Part shown: one piece after another, positions 31,994-41,227 of the stretch | How positions within the stretch are numbered: the first letter of the stretch is position 1 | How the letters are laid out: every line of letters starts with the position of its first letter | Assembly: GCF_002797435.1 (NCBI RefSeq) | Contig: NZ_PGEN01000001.1 | Span: forward strand, 3,780,501-3,844,500 | Length of the DNA stretch: 64,000 nt | Direction of reading: 5' to 3' | Origin: Sphingomonas koreensis | GTDB lineage: Bacteria; Pseudomonadota; Alphaproteobacteria; Sphingomonadales; Sphingomonadaceae | Translations under genes and position numbers: made by a program | The notes under the pieces: generated by a model | The model's input: only the letters and a program-made list of their open reading frames with translations | Told to the model about the DNA's origin: nothing | Databases searched by the model: none

Positions 31994-34900
31994 ATGAAGA
32001 TCAAAGCCGCGCTTCTCGTCACGGTTTGCGCGCTCGCGCACCCGGCTTTCGCACAGGACACTTCCCCCGCGCCGACCTCGGCAACCCCAGAGGCGGAACG
32101 TGAGGGCGAAGTGGTCGTCACCGGCACGCGCATCGTGCGTGACGGATATCAGGCGCCGACTCCGGTCATGGTGCTGAACCTGGAGGACATCCAGAACGGT
32201 TCGTCCTCGAACAACATCGCCGATTTCGTTAATCAGATGCCGGCGCTCGCCGGCTCGACGCAGCCGTCGAACTCTCGCCTCAATCTCTCGAGCGGCCAGG
32301 CGGGTATTAACGCGCTGAACCTGCGCAACATGGGTGAGACGCGAACGCTCGTGCTGGTCAATGGCCGCCGATCGGTAGGCTCCACGATCACCGGGCTGGT
32401 GGACGTCAACACGATCCCGCAGGCGCTGGTCAAGCAAGTCGAGGTCGTTACGGGCGGCGCATCGGCAGCTTATGGTTCCGACGCGGTAGCCGGCGTGGTC
32501 AACTTCATCCTCGACAACAAGTATCAGGGGATCAAGATCGGTGCCGATGTTGGCGTGACCGAGGAAGGCGACGGCTTCAACTATTCAGTGAATGCGGCGG
32601 GTGGCTGGTCGTTCGCGGAAGGGCGTGGCCACCTGCTGATCAGCGGCGAGCTTGCGCGCCGCGACGGCATCTTCTCGGTCGATCGCGAGTGGAACCACAC
32701 GGGCTATGTCCGGATCCAGGACCCGAACTGGGTGTCGGGCGTCAGCACCACGCCGCGATATCTGATCCGTCGCCAGGTCGGCGCAGCCAACTCGACGCCA
32801 GGCAGTATGATCCTCAACTCGTCGGGCGGCACGGCCAATAGGCTGCGCGGTATCTATTTCGGCCAGGCCGGTCAGGTGCTGCAATACCAATATGGCGGGC
32901 TGACCTTCCCGGCTGCGAACGGCTCCTCGCCGCCCACGCTGAATCAGGGCGGCAGCTGGCAGGTCAACGATTCGGGTCGCCGCATCGGCCTTGACCCCCA
33001 GGACGACCGCTATGGCCTGTTCGCGCGCCTCAGCTATGAGATCGCGGACGGCGTCGATTTCTTCGCCGAAGGCTCGTACAATCGCCAGAAGATAGTGTTT
33101 AATGCCGGTCCGAACTTGGCATCCACCACGACAGCGTTCAATGCCGCCAATGTCGGCCGCGGTGCCGCTGGCGCCAGCACGCTGGCTGCCGATAACGCTT
33201 ATCTGATCCAGGCGCTTGGCGCTGTGCAGCTTGCCGGCATCACTGGTGTCACGATCGGTACAACCGCGGCAGATCTGCCCTATCGCGGCGTTAACAACGA
33301 GCGCAAAGTGCAGCGCTATGTCGTGGGCTTGGAAGGCCAGTTCGATGCGTTCGGCAAGGCGGCGCGCTGGGATATCTTCGGGCAATATGGCCGCGCCGAG
33401 ATGCACGAAGAGCTGACCAACATCATGCATACCCAGCGCACGGCGAGCGCAGTGGACGCGGTGTTCGCGCAGGCGGGCAATCCGGGCAATTATGCCGTCG
33501 GATCGATTCAGTGCCGGATCAACGTCGATGCGGACCCGAACAACAACGATCCGAATTGCCGCCCGCTCAACCGTCTGGGCATCGGCGTCGCCGATCCTGC
33601 AGCGGTCAAGTATATTCTGGGCAATCCCTATCGCGACGAGGTCGCGGAGCAGTTCGTCGTCGGCGCGAATCTCTCCTTTGCTCCGTTCGCGACCTGGGCG
33701 GGCGACGTCAGCCTTGCCGTCGGTGGCGAGTATCGTGAAGAGAAGATCAGCGGCTATGTCCCGCCTGAGTTCCGGCCGACCGTCACTTCCAACCCGGGCG
33801 GTGGCCTGACCACCACCAATACCTGGTCGGTGGGCAATTATCTGCCCAGCAACGGTAGCTACAACGTCAAGGAAGCCTATCTCGAAGCAGTGGTTCCGCT
33901 CGGCTTTGGCCTTGAGTTCAACGGTGCGGTGCGTGCGACCGACTATTCGACGTCGGGTTATGTCACCACCTGGAAGGCAGGTGCGACCTGGCAACCGATC
34001 GACGATATCCGTCTACGTGTGACACGCTCGCGCGACATCCGGGCGCCGAACCTCAACGAACTGTATCAGGCGGGGTCGTCGAATACGGATGCGGTGAGCA
34101 ACCCCTGGGGCGCGGGCAGCGGACCGAATGGCGGCAGCTATGGCACGAGCATTTCCTACTCGCAGCTGAGCGTTGGCAACCCGACCCTAAGCGCGGAGAA
34201 GGCTGATTCGTGGAATATCGGCGGCGTGTTCTCGCCGCGCTTCCTGCCCGGGTTCAACCTAGCAGTCGATTATTTCCGGATCGACCTCGACGACGCGATC
34301 GATACGCTTTCGGCGCAGGATATTGTTAATCGTTGTTTTGATGGGCGCGCCGAATATTGCGCGGCGATCACGCAGGATCCGAACAGCTCGGCACGCGTCC
34401 TCATTCGCAACCAGCCGTTCAACTTTGCGAAGCGGATTGCGCGCGGTATCGACTTCGACGCCTCTTATCGCCTGCCCCTGAACAGTATCTTCGACAATGC
34501 CGAGGGCGACATCACGTTGCGTGGTCTGGCCACGCGCTACATCGAGAACATCGTCGACACGGGCATCCCGGGCGTCGTGCCGCTTGATAGTGTGGGTTCG
34601 AACGGCGGCCAGTATACGACGCCGACGTGGATCTTCCGTGGCAGCCTCGCCTACGAAACGCCGAGCTTCTCGATCACGACCGTTGCGCGCGGTACGAGCG
34701 CCGGCAAGTATCTGGCGAACGCGATCGAGTGCACTACCGGATGCCCGGTGACCACCACGACATCTACCTATCAGACCTATGACGAGATCAATGTCTCGGG
34801 CACCTTCTATGTTGATCTGAACCTGACCAAGAAAATCACGGTCGGCAGCTCGGAAGCACAGGTCTTCTTCAACGTCACAAACCTATTCAACCGTTGGCCG

Positions 34901-34996
34901 TTGCTCCTTCCGGAAACCGGACTTGCTGCGAACAGCACCTATTCGGATCTGCTGGGTCGCCGGTTCCGCATCGGCGTGCGTTTCAAGACCAACTGA
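31994..34996 (+). CDS. TonB-dependent receptor
   Basis: A 1000-residue outer-membrane receptor. Signal peptide residues 1-21 (ending HPAFAQ). The TonB-box-like EVVVTGTRI follows at about residue 37, then the plug domain with ALNLRNMGETRTLVLVNGRRSV and VEVVTGGASAAYGSDAVAGVVNFIL. The remaining ~800 residues are beta-barrel strands with many aromatic residues, including the IRLRVTRSRDIRAPNLNELY motif and the closing FNVTNLFNRWP...LLGRRFRIGVRFKTN. It imports a bulky nutrient with TonB energy. The ligand is unknown: no co-transcribed uptake or catabolic genes lie nearby. Such large receptors are numerous in sphingomonads. Confidence 0.93.
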   Translation: MKIKAALLVTVCALAHPAFAQDTSPAPTSATPEAEREGEVVVTGTRIVRDGYQAPTPVMVLNLEDIQNGSSSNNIADFVNQMPALAGSTQPSNSRLNLSSGQAGINALNLRNMGETRTLVLVNGRRSVGSTITGLVDVNTIPQALVKQVEVVTGGASAAYGSDAVAGVVNFILDNKYQGIKIGADVGVTEEGDGFNYSVNAAGGWSFAEGRGHLLISGELARRDGIFSVDREWNHTGYVRIQDPNWVSGVSTTPRYLIRRQVGAANSTPGSMILNSSGGTANRLRGIYFGQAGQVLQYQYGGLTFPAANGSSPPTLNQGGSWQVNDSGRRIGLDPQDDRYGLFARLSYEIADGVDFFAEGSYNRQKIVFNAGPNLASTTTAFNAANVGRGAAGASTLAADNAYLIQALGAVQLAGITGVTIGTTAADLPYRGVNNERKVQRYVVGLEGQFDAFGKAARWDIFGQYGRAEMHEELTNIMHTQRTASAVDAVFAQAGNPGNYAVGSIQCRINVDADPNNNDPNCRPLNRLGIGVADPAAVKYILGNPYRDEVAEQFVVGANLSFAPFATWAGDVSLAVGGEYREEKISGYVPPEFRPTVTSNPGGGLTTTNTWSVGNYLPSNGSYNVKEAYLEAVVPLGFGLEFNGAVRATDYSTSGYVTTWKAGATWQPIDDIRLRVTRSRDIRAPNLNELYQAGSSNTDAVSNPWGAGSGPNGGSYGTSISYSQLSVGNPTLSAEKADSWNIGGVFSPRFLPGFNLAVDYFRIDLDDAIDTLSAQDIVNRCFDGRAEYCAAITQDPNSSARVLIRNQPFNFAKRIARGIDFDASYRLPLNSIFDNAEGDITLRGLATRYIENIVDTGIPGVVPLDSVGSNGGQYTTPTWIFRGSLAYETPSFSITTVARGTSAGKYLANAIECTTGCPVTTTTSTYQTYDEINVSGTFYVDLNLTKKITVGSSEAQVFFNVTNLFNRWPLLLPETGLAANSTYSDLLGRRFRIGVRFKTN

Positions 34997-35015
34997 TCGC
35001 ACGCCTCGACAAACA

Positions 35016-35055
35016 GGGCCGGTCCGCGGATGCGTGGGCCGGCCTTTCTTTGCGT
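35016..35055 (+). terminator. Terminator after the TonB-dependent receptor
   Basis: A stem of about nine pairs, GGCCGGTCC with GGGCCGGCC (one G-T pair), with a loop of about ten bases, followed by TTTCTTT. It starts about 20 bases after the receptor stop and lies before the convergent LysR gene. Confidence 0.7.
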
Positions 35056-35061
35056 GGAAGG

Positions 35062-35991
35062 TCAGGCGCGCTTCGCCGCCCGCGCTGCCGTTTCCTTGAC
35101 GCAGATGTTGCGGAAGCGGTGCGAGAGATAGTCGATCACCAGCTCCACGCGCGCCGGGCGCAGCGTGCTGGGCGGGGTGAGGAGATGGAGCGCGATGTTC
35201 ATCGGCGACCAGCCGGTGAGGAGCTCGACCAGATTGCCCTTCTCCAGCTCCTCGTCGATGATGAAGCCGGGGAGGCGGGCGATGCCGAGCCCGGCGCGGA
35301 GCGCTGGGAGCATCGCGTCGCCATTGTCGGTGATCAGCGGACCGGCGGGGCGCACCGCGGCCTCCTCGCCATCCGCCTTGCGGAAATGCCAGGCGCCGAT
35401 CACGTTGGCGTAGAGAAAGCAGGCATGATGGGCGAGATCTGCCGGGTGCTTGGGTGTGCCGTGCTTTTCGAGATAGCTTGGCGCCGCGACGACGCGCGCG
35501 GTGATCGGAGCAAGGCGGCGCGCGCGCAGCGAACTGTCCGGCAGATCGGCGATGCGCAGCGCGATGTCGAACCCGTCGGCCACGATATCGACCCGGGCAT
35601 CGGACAGGCGCAGGTCGATCTCGATCCCGGGATGCTCGGCGAGCAGATCGGCGATCGCATCGGCGACGAAGCGGATGCCGAAGGTGATCGGCGCCGCGAT
35701 GCGGACGAGGCCGGAAGGCGCCTTGGCCGCGTCGAGCGCGGCTTCTTCTGCCTGCTGCGCTTCGGCGAGGATGCGGCCGGCGCGCTCGGCAAGCGCATTG
35801 CCGCTGTCGGTTAGGGTCAGGCGGCGCGAGGTGCGATGGAACAGCGCGGTGCCGAGCTGCGCCTCGAGCCGGGCGATCGCCTTGGACACGGTCGCCTTGG
35901 AGACGCCGATCGCCTCCGCGGCGCCGCTGAACGAGCGGTGCTCGACCACGCAGGCGAAGATCGCCCAGGCCTCAAAATCGGGTAGCCGCAA
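35062..35991 (-). CDS. LysR-family transcriptional regulator
   Basis: A 309-residue LysR regulator of the AaeR/DsdC-like subgroup common next to redox genes. HTH region: FEAWAIFACVVEHRSFSGAAEAIGVSKATVSKAIARLE; effector domain from about residue 90 (GLVRIAAPITFG). The start codon appears to be TTG at 35991, with AGCGGAG seven bases upstream; no ATG gives a full HTH. It is divergent from the pirin gene. A perfect dyad in the gap (36013-36029) is the probable binding site, so it most likely controls pirin-wrbA-dioxygenase. Confidence 0.9.
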   Translation of the reverse strand: MRLPDFEAWAIFACVVEHRSFSGAAEAIGVSKATVSKAIARLEAQLGTALFHRTSRRLTLTDSGNALAERAGRILAEAQQAEEAALDAAKAPSGLVRIAAPITFGIRFVADAIADLLAEHPGIEIDLRLSDARVDIVADGFDIALRIADLPDSSLRARRLAPITARVVAAPSYLEKHGTPKHPADLAHHACFLYANVIGAWHFRKADGEEAAVRPAGPLITDNGDAMLPALRAGLGIARLPGFIIDEELEKGNLVELLTGWSPMNIALHLLTPPSTLRPARVELVIDYLSHRFRNICVKETAARAAKRA

Positions 35992-36012
35992 GGTGAATCT
36001 CCGCTAGATTCT

Positions 36013-36029
36013 TGAAACGATCAGTTTCA
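36013..36029. promoter_or_regulatory. Palindrome in the LysR-pirin divergent promoter
   Basis: TGAAAC (36013-36018), GATCA spacer, GTTTCA (36024-36029): a perfect 6+6 inverted repeat midway between the two divergent genes. LysR regulators bind dyads of this type in the shared promoter. Confidence 0.65.
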
Positions 36030-36090
36030 GACGTTTCCATTTACGCACTGATCGCAGAGCCTATCTTGGGCGTCAACCAAGGAGGCACAC

Positions 36091-36789
36091 ATGATCGAGA
36101 AGCGCTCGTTCGACAGCCTGGGCCATGCCGATCATGGGTGGCTCAATGCTCGCCATCACTTCAGCTTTGCCAATTACTACGACCCCGACCGGATGGGCTG
36201 GGGAGCGATCCGCGTGTGGAACGACGACGAGATCGCGCCCAACAGCGGCTTTCCGCCGCACCCGCACAAGGACATGGAGATCATCACCTATGTCCGGAAG
36301 GGGGCGATCACGCATCAGGACTCGATGGGCAACAAGGGCAAGACCGGTGCCGGCGACGTCCAGGTGATGAGCGCGGGCACCGGGGTCCGGCACGCGGAAT
36401 ACAATCTCGAGCCGGAAACCACGACGCTGTTCCAGATCTGGATCATGCCGCGGGCCAATGGCGGCGCGCCGAGCTGGGGGGCCAAGCCGTTCCCCAAGGG
36501 CGAGCGCTCGGGCAAGTTCGTGACGCTCGCATCGGGCTTCGAGGAAGACACCGATGCGCTGCCGATCCGCGCCGACGCCCGGGTGCTGGGCGCGACGATC
36601 AAGGCGGGCGAGAGCCTGACGCACACCGTCGGCGAGGGGCGCTACGCCTATCTCGTGCCCGCGGTGGGCAAGATCGAGATCGACGGCAACCCCTTCGACG
36701 CGCGTGACGGCGCAGCGCTTACCGGCGGGCAGACCGTGACGATCAAGGCGATCGAAGACGCCGAGATCGTTCTGGTCGATGCCGACTGA
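36091..36789 (+). CDS. Pirin family protein
   Basis: A 232-residue double-cupin protein. The metal-binding N-terminal cupin is shown by FPPHPHKDMEIITYVRKGAITHQDS (three His and a Glu), followed by QVMSAGTGVRHAEYN. Some bacterial pirins (YhhW type) are quercetin dioxygenases; others bind regulators. Start ATG at 36091 has AAGGAGG upstream. It is the first gene of a three-gene unit with wrbA and a DODA-type dioxygenase, suggesting a role with quinones or flavonoid-like aromatics. Confidence 0.92.
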   Translation: MIEKRSFDSLGHADHGWLNARHHFSFANYYDPDRMGWGAIRVWNDDEIAPNSGFPPHPHKDMEIITYVRKGAITHQDSMGNKGKTGAGDVQVMSAGTGVRHAEYNLEPETTTLFQIWIMPRANGGAPSWGAKPFPKGERSGKFVTLASGFEEDTDALPIRADARVLGATIKAGESLTHTVGEGRYAYLVPAVGKIEIDGNPFDARDGAALTGGQTVTIKAIEDAEIVLVDAD

Positions 36790-36802
36790 CAAGACCTCCC
36801 CC

Positions 36803-36854
36803 GGAGCGGTCCGCGACCTCCCCCTCCCAAGGCGGGCCGCTCCACCCCCCTTTT
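36803..36854 (+). terminator. Possible attenuator hairpin between pirin and wrbA
   Basis: A 12-pair stem, GGAGCGGTCCGC (36803-36814) with GCGGGCCGCTCC (36832-36843; one T-G pair), a 17-base loop, then a C-run and TTTT. It could reduce read-through into wrbA or stabilise the upstream message. The weak T-tract makes this uncertain. Confidence 0.4.
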
Positions 36855-36870
36855 CATCAGGAGACATGCA

Positions 36871-37473
36871 ATGGCCAAGGTTCTGGTCCTCTATTACTCG
36901 TCCTACGGACATATCGAGCAGATGGCGGAGGCCGTCGCCGAAGGCGCCCGCGGCGCGGGTGCGCAGGTGGATATCCTGCGCGTGCCCGAGACCGCGCCCG
37001 AGGCGGTGGTCAAGGCTGCGCACTTCAAGACGGACAGCGCGCACCCGGTGATTGCCGGCCCCGACGTGCTCAAGGCCTATGACGCGATCATCGTCGGCAC
37101 GCCGACCCGCTTCGGACGGATGTCGAGCCAGATGGCGAGCTTCTGGGACACAGCGGGCGGCCTGTGGGCGTCGGGCGCGCTGCACGGCAAGGTGGGCGGC
37201 GCCTTCACCTCCAGCGCGACGCAGCATGGCGGCAACGAGACGACCCTGTTCAACATCATCACCAACCTGCTGCATTTCGGCCTCACCATCGTCGGCCTCG
37301 ACTATGGGCATACCGACCAGATGAAGGTCGATGAGGTGCTGGGCGGCGCGCCCTATGGCGCGACCACGGTGGCGGCCGGCGACGGCAGCCGCCAGCCGAG
37401 CGCGATCGACCTCAACGGTGCGCGCTATCAGGGCCGCCGCATCGCCGAAGTCGCGGCGAAGCTGGCCGCCTGA
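36871..37473 (+). CDS. wrbA: NAD(P)H:quinone oxidoreductase, WrbA type
   Basis: A 200-residue flavodoxin-like protein. It binds FMN and reduces quinones by two electrons in the cytoplasm. Visible are [19 protein letters not shown] (FMN phosphate loop), [24 protein letters not shown], and [15 protein letters not shown], all characteristic of WrbA. Length is the family norm (about 198). ATG at 36871 with AGGAG upstream. It lies in the LysR-controlled cluster with pirin. Confidence 0.95.
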   Translation: MAKVLVLYYSSYGHIEQMAEAVAEGARGAGAQVDILRVPETAPEAVVKAAHFKTDSAHPVIAGPDVLKAYDAIIVGTPTRFGRMSSQMASFWDTAGGLWASGALHGKVGGAFTSSATQHGGNETTLFNIITNLLHFGLTIVGLDYGHTDQMKVDEVLGGAPYGATTVAAGDGSRQPSAIDLNGARYQGRRIAEVAAKLAA

Positions 37474-37481
37474 GACGGGTC

Positions 37482-38264
37482 ATGGCGCGCCAGCCCGCCT
37501 TGTTCGTATCGCACGGCTCGCCGATGATCATGTTCGAGCCCAGCCCGGCGCGGGAGTTCCTCGCCGGGCTGGCCGGGCAGGTCGCGCGGCCCGACGCGAT
37601 CGTGATGGTTTCCGCGCATCACGACATGGCGGAGGCGGTCGTGACGTCGGTCGAGGCACCGGCGACGATCCACGATTTCGGCGGCTTTCCGCAGAAGCTG
37701 TTCGACCTGCGCTATCCGGCCAAGGGCGATCCGGCACTGGCGGCGGAGGTCGCGGCGCTGGTGGAGGGGACGGGGATTCCCGCCTTTCTCGACCCCAAGC
37801 GCGGGCTCGACCATGGTGCATGGGTGCCGCTGATGCTGGCATGGCCGGAGGCTGACGTGCCCGTGGTGCAGCTGTCGATCAGCAGCGCCCATGCGCCCGA
37901 ATGGCATTACCGCATCGGGCAGGCGCTGGCGCCGCTGCGCGACCGCAACGTGCTTGTCATCGGATCGGGCAGCCTGACGCACAATCTGCGCGCGATCTTT
38001 GTCGAAGGGCGCGATCACGACGCGGCGGTGCCCGAATGGGTGTCGGCGTTCGCGGACTGGGTGAAGGCGCGGATCGACGCAGGCGACGCCGATGCGGTGC
38101 TGAATGCGGTCGAACGCGCGCCCTTCGGCAAGCAGAACCACCCGACGATGGACCATATCCTGCCGCTGTTCACCGCGATGGGCGCTGGCGGCATTCCGGG
38201 TGAGCGGCTGCATCACAGCTACACCTATGGGGTGCTGGCGATGGACGCTTATCAGTTCGGGTAG
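37482..38264 (+). CDS. Extradiol dioxygenase, 4,5-DOPA type (YgiD-like)
   Basis: A 260-residue LigB-superfamily protein. SHGSPMIMFEPS near the N-terminus, SAHHDM (metal His), FGGFPQKLFDLRYP, GLDHGAWVPLMLAWPEADVPVVQLSI and GSGSLTHNLRAI are the landmarks of the DODA/YgiD family, which opens catechol-type rings such as DOPA with Fe or Zn at the site. Start ATG at 37482, eight bases after the wrbA stop. With pirin and WrbA it suggests handling of catechols and quinones. Confidence 0.9.
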   Translation: MARQPALFVSHGSPMIMFEPSPAREFLAGLAGQVARPDAIVMVSAHHDMAEAVVTSVEAPATIHDFGGFPQKLFDLRYPAKGDPALAAEVAALVEGTGIPAFLDPKRGLDHGAWVPLMLAWPEADVPVVQLSISSAHAPEWHYRIGQALAPLRDRNVLVIGSGSLTHNLRAIFVEGRDHDAAVPEWVSAFADWVKARIDAGDADAVLNAVERAPFGKQNHPTMDHILPLFTAMGAGGIPGERLHHSYTYGVLAMDAYQFG

Positions 38265-38358
38265 CAAAGTCGGTTCCGGTCCGGAGCAAATTCACCAATT
38301 CGCAAGTACAGCCTCTCTAGCGCTCGCTGGGTAACGTCATTCAGGCGGGAGCTGTCGA

Positions 38359-40509
38359 TTGATCGGGGCGAAGATTCGTCCGCAGCGCAAGTTGCGGAAT
38401 GGGGGCAATGCAGCCCCGCATCCGGCGCAGGGTGAACTGCTCGCCTCGATCGAAGGGCTGCGGACCAACTGGTTCTGGTCCACCGATGGCGAAGGCCGGC
38501 TCTCATATATCAGCGATTGGGTAGCGGACGAGTTTGCGATTGCCGGTCAGGGGATCGCGGGCAGCGAGCTCACCGCGGTATTCAGGATCGAGAGCGACGC
38601 GGCCGAGACGTCCGGGCCGATCGGCTTCCTGCTCGCGAAGCAGAAGCCCTTTCGCGGCGTCAACATGCGCTGCACCCACGACCGGCAGGAGCGGATATGG
38701 ACGATGTCCGGCAGTCCGCAATTCGATCACGCGGGGAACTTCACGGGCTTCCAGGGAATCGGCGCGGATATCACCGCAGTGCAGGAATCGGCCGAGGCGA
38801 TCTCGCGTCTGGCCAGCCACGACGCGCTGACCGGCCTGCGCAACCGGCGCGGCATCTCCGCCCTGGTCGAGCAGGCTTTGCTGGCATCGATGCGGTCCGA
38901 CCGGTCCTTCGCGATTCTGCTGGTCGATCTCGACCGGTTCAAACTGGTCAACGACACGCTCGGTCACCCGGCGGGCGATCAGTTGCTGACGCAGGTCGCT
39001 GCGCGGCTGAGCCGGGTGCTGAACCATGAAGATTGCGTGGGCCGGATCGGCGGCGACGAGTTTCAGATCGTGCTTAGCGTTCCTGCCGATCGCAACGCGC
39101 TGGCGGCGCTGGCCGAAGATATCATCCGCACCGTGTCGCAGCCCTATTTCATCAACGGCAGCCGCTGCGTGATCGGTGCGTCGATCGGCATCGTTCTGGG
39201 GCCGCATGACGGCGACATGGCCGAAGATCTGATCCGCAACGCCGATCTGGCGCTCTATGCCGCCAAGGACGCCGGACGGGGCTGCTACCGCTTTTTCGCG
39301 CGCGACATGCTGGAGGCGGCGGAAGACCGGCGATTGCTGGAACAGGACCTTCTCGACGCACTCGACCGCGGCGAGCTGGAGGTCAACTATCAGCCGCTGG
39401 TGAATGCGAAGACCAATGTGATTGCCGGGTTCGAGGCGCTGCTGCGCTGGAACCACCCCGATCGCGGACGCATCTCGCCCGCGCTGTTCATCCCGATTGC
39501 CGAGGAAACCAGCCTGATCGCACGGCTGGGCGAATGGACGATGCGGCAGGCCTGTGTCGATGCCGCGACCTGGCCGGGCGATCTGCGCGTTGCGGTGAAC
39601 GTTTCGCCGATCCAGTTCGCCAATCCGAGCTTGCCTCAGGTCGTGCTCAGCGCGCTCGCCCATTCCGGGTTGAACCCCGAGCGGCTCGAGCTCGAGATCA
39701 CCGAAAGCGTGTTCATCGACGGTGGCGCCGAAGCGGAGGCCACCTTTGCCACGCTCAAGAAGATCGGCGTGCGGCTGGCGCTGGACGATTTCGGCACCGG
39801 CTATTCCTCGCTCGGCTATCTGCGGTCCGCGCCGTTCGACAAGATCAAGATCGATCAGAGTTTCGTGCGCCTGGTCGCCGATCCCGCGTCGCGCAACAAT
39901 GCGATCATCACTGCTATCGTTGCGCTGGCCCGCACGCTGGGGATGGAGACCACGGCGGAGGGTGTGGAATCGCTCGACCAGCTCGAAGCGCTCCGCGCGC
40001 TCGATGTCGGGCTGATCCAGGGCTATCTCTACAGCCTGCCGGTCTCGGCGGCAGCGGCAATGGAGATGGTGGCGGAAGCGCAGCCGGCGATCCAGCCGAT
40101 CGGCCCCGCCAAGCAGCGGGGCAGTCGCGTCGCGACCTTCCGCCGCATCGGCGCGGTGCATGGCGACCATTATTACCCGGTGATCCTGCGCAATCTGTCC
40201 AGGACGGGGGCGCTGATCGAGGGGCTGGTCGACGTGCCGGTGGGCACGCGGTTCGTGATCGATTTCGGCGACCGCCAATGGACGGTGGCGACCGTGCGCC
40301 GCTCGCGCGGCACGCATCAGGGTGTCGAGTTCGACGAACCGCTGGTGAGTGACGGGCAGGGCGGCTATCGCACGCGCTATCGCGTATCGTCGATGATGCT
40401 TGCGCAACTCGGCCTGTCGCTCGACCGTTCGGCAGAGCGCGGCTGCGAGCGGCCCATGGTCCAGTCGGCGCGGCAGGCGCTGCCGGTGTTCCAAACCTCG
40501 CTCCGCTAG
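38359..40509 (+). CDS. PAS-GGDEF-EAL-PilZ cyclic-di-GMP signalling protein
   Basis: A 716-residue soluble protein. Order: PAS domain (about 30-145, ending with the PAC-type GNFTGFQGIGADITA), GGDEF domain from SHDALTGLRNRRG with an intact GGDEF motif (about residue 233), EAL domain with intact EALLRW and LDDFGTGYSSLGYL, and a C-terminal PilZ-like domain (about 590-690, LRNLSRTGALIEG). It could both make and degrade c-di-GMP and bind it. The start appears to be TTG at 38359 behind GGGAG; the first internal ATG would remove most of the PAS domain. Confidence 0.88.
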   Translation: MIGAKIRPQRKLRNGGNAAPHPAQGELLASIEGLRTNWFWSTDGEGRLSYISDWVADEFAIAGQGIAGSELTAVFRIESDAAETSGPIGFLLAKQKPFRGVNMRCTHDRQERIWTMSGSPQFDHAGNFTGFQGIGADITAVQESAEAISRLASHDALTGLRNRRGISALVEQALLASMRSDRSFAILLVDLDRFKLVNDTLGHPAGDQLLTQVAARLSRVLNHEDCVGRIGGDEFQIVLSVPADRNALAALAEDIIRTVSQPYFINGSRCVIGASIGIVLGPHDGDMAEDLIRNADLALYAAKDAGRGCYRFFARDMLEAAEDRRLLEQDLLDALDRGELEVNYQPLVNAKTNVIAGFEALLRWNHPDRGRISPALFIPIAEETSLIARLGEWTMRQACVDAATWPGDLRVAVNVSPIQFANPSLPQVVLSALAHSGLNPERLELEITESVFIDGGAEAEATFATLKKIGVRLALDDFGTGYSSLGYLRSAPFDKIKIDQSFVRLVADPASRNNAIITAIVALARTLGMETTAEGVESLDQLEALRALDVGLIQGYLYSLPVSAAAAMEMVAEAQPAIQPIGPAKQRGSRVATFRRIGAVHGDHYYPVILRNLSRTGALIEGLVDVPVGTRFVIDFGDRQWTVATVRRSRGTHQGVEFDEPLVSDGQGGYRTRYRVSSMMLAQLGLSLDRSAERGCERPMVQSARQALPVFQTSLR

Positions 40510-40552
40510 TTCTGCCATTGCGCGCGGACGCGGCAACGCCCAAAGCGGAGGC

Positions 40553-41227
40553 ATGATCCAGGACCATGTTCTCTTCATCGACGGAGAGGCAATCATCATC
40601 GACAAGCCCGCCGGGTTGCCCGTCGATCCGCCGCGTGACGGATCGATCAGCCTGGAGAATTATCTTGGCAACCTGACCTTCGGCTTCCAGCGCTGGCCGA
40701 CACCGGTGCACAGGCTCGATCGCGACACCAGCGGCTGCCTGCTGCTGGCGCGCAATCCCAAGGCGCATGCCCGTTTCCAGCAAGCGTTCGAGGCGGGCGC
40801 GGTGACCAAACGCTATCTGGCGGTGATCGACGGCGTGCCCGAGGAGCCGTCGGGGCTGATCGAGCTGCCGCTGATCAAGGTATCGAGCGCCGAGCGCGGC
40901 TGGCGGATGACGGGCGATCCGAAAGGCAAGGCGGCGCGGACGCGCTGGCGGGTGCTGGATTCGAAGGACGGCCGGGCGTTCGTCGCCTTCTATCCCGAGA
41001 CCGGACGCACGCATCAGATCCGTGTCCATGCCGCCGAAGGCCTGGGCATCCCGATCACCGGCGACCCGGTCTATGGCGTCGCGGGCGGACGGACGATGAT
41101 GCTCCACGCCGCACAGCTCACCGTGCCGCGGCCGGGCAAGCCCGATGTCCATGCCGAGGCGCCGACGCCCGAACGTTTCAAGGCGATGGGGTTCGGCGGG
41201 TTCGCGCAGGCCGATGACGCCGCCTGA
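40553..41227 (+). CDS. RluA-family RNA pseudouridine synthase
   Basis: A 224-residue enzyme that isomerises uridine to pseudouridine in rRNA or tRNA. Visible are IDKPAGLPVDP, the catalytic HRLDRDTSGCLLLA (Asp in HRLDxxTSG), KRYLAVIDG, and ETGRTHQIRVHAA. There is no S4 domain, as in the short RluA/TruC-like forms. ATG at 40553 is preceded by GGAGG. Its last 14 bases overlap arfB, giving a coupled unit of translation-related genes. Confidence 0.92.
   Translation: MIQDHVLFIDGEAIIIDKPAGLPVDPPRDGSISLENYLGNLTFGFQRWPTPVHRLDRDTSGCLLLARNPKAHARFQQAFEAGAVTKRYLAVIDGVPEEPSGLIELPLIKVSSAERGWRMTGDPKGKAARTRWRVLDSKDGRAFVAFYPETGRTHQIRVHAAEGLGIPITGDPVYGVAGGRTMMLHAAQLTVPRPGKPDVHAEAPTPERFKAMGFGGFAQADDAA

Noticed and set aside
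38503..40605. About 700-codon open frame antisense to the GGDEF-EAL gene
   Set aside because: The composition is typical of an antisense shadow, and the plus-strand domains are intact.
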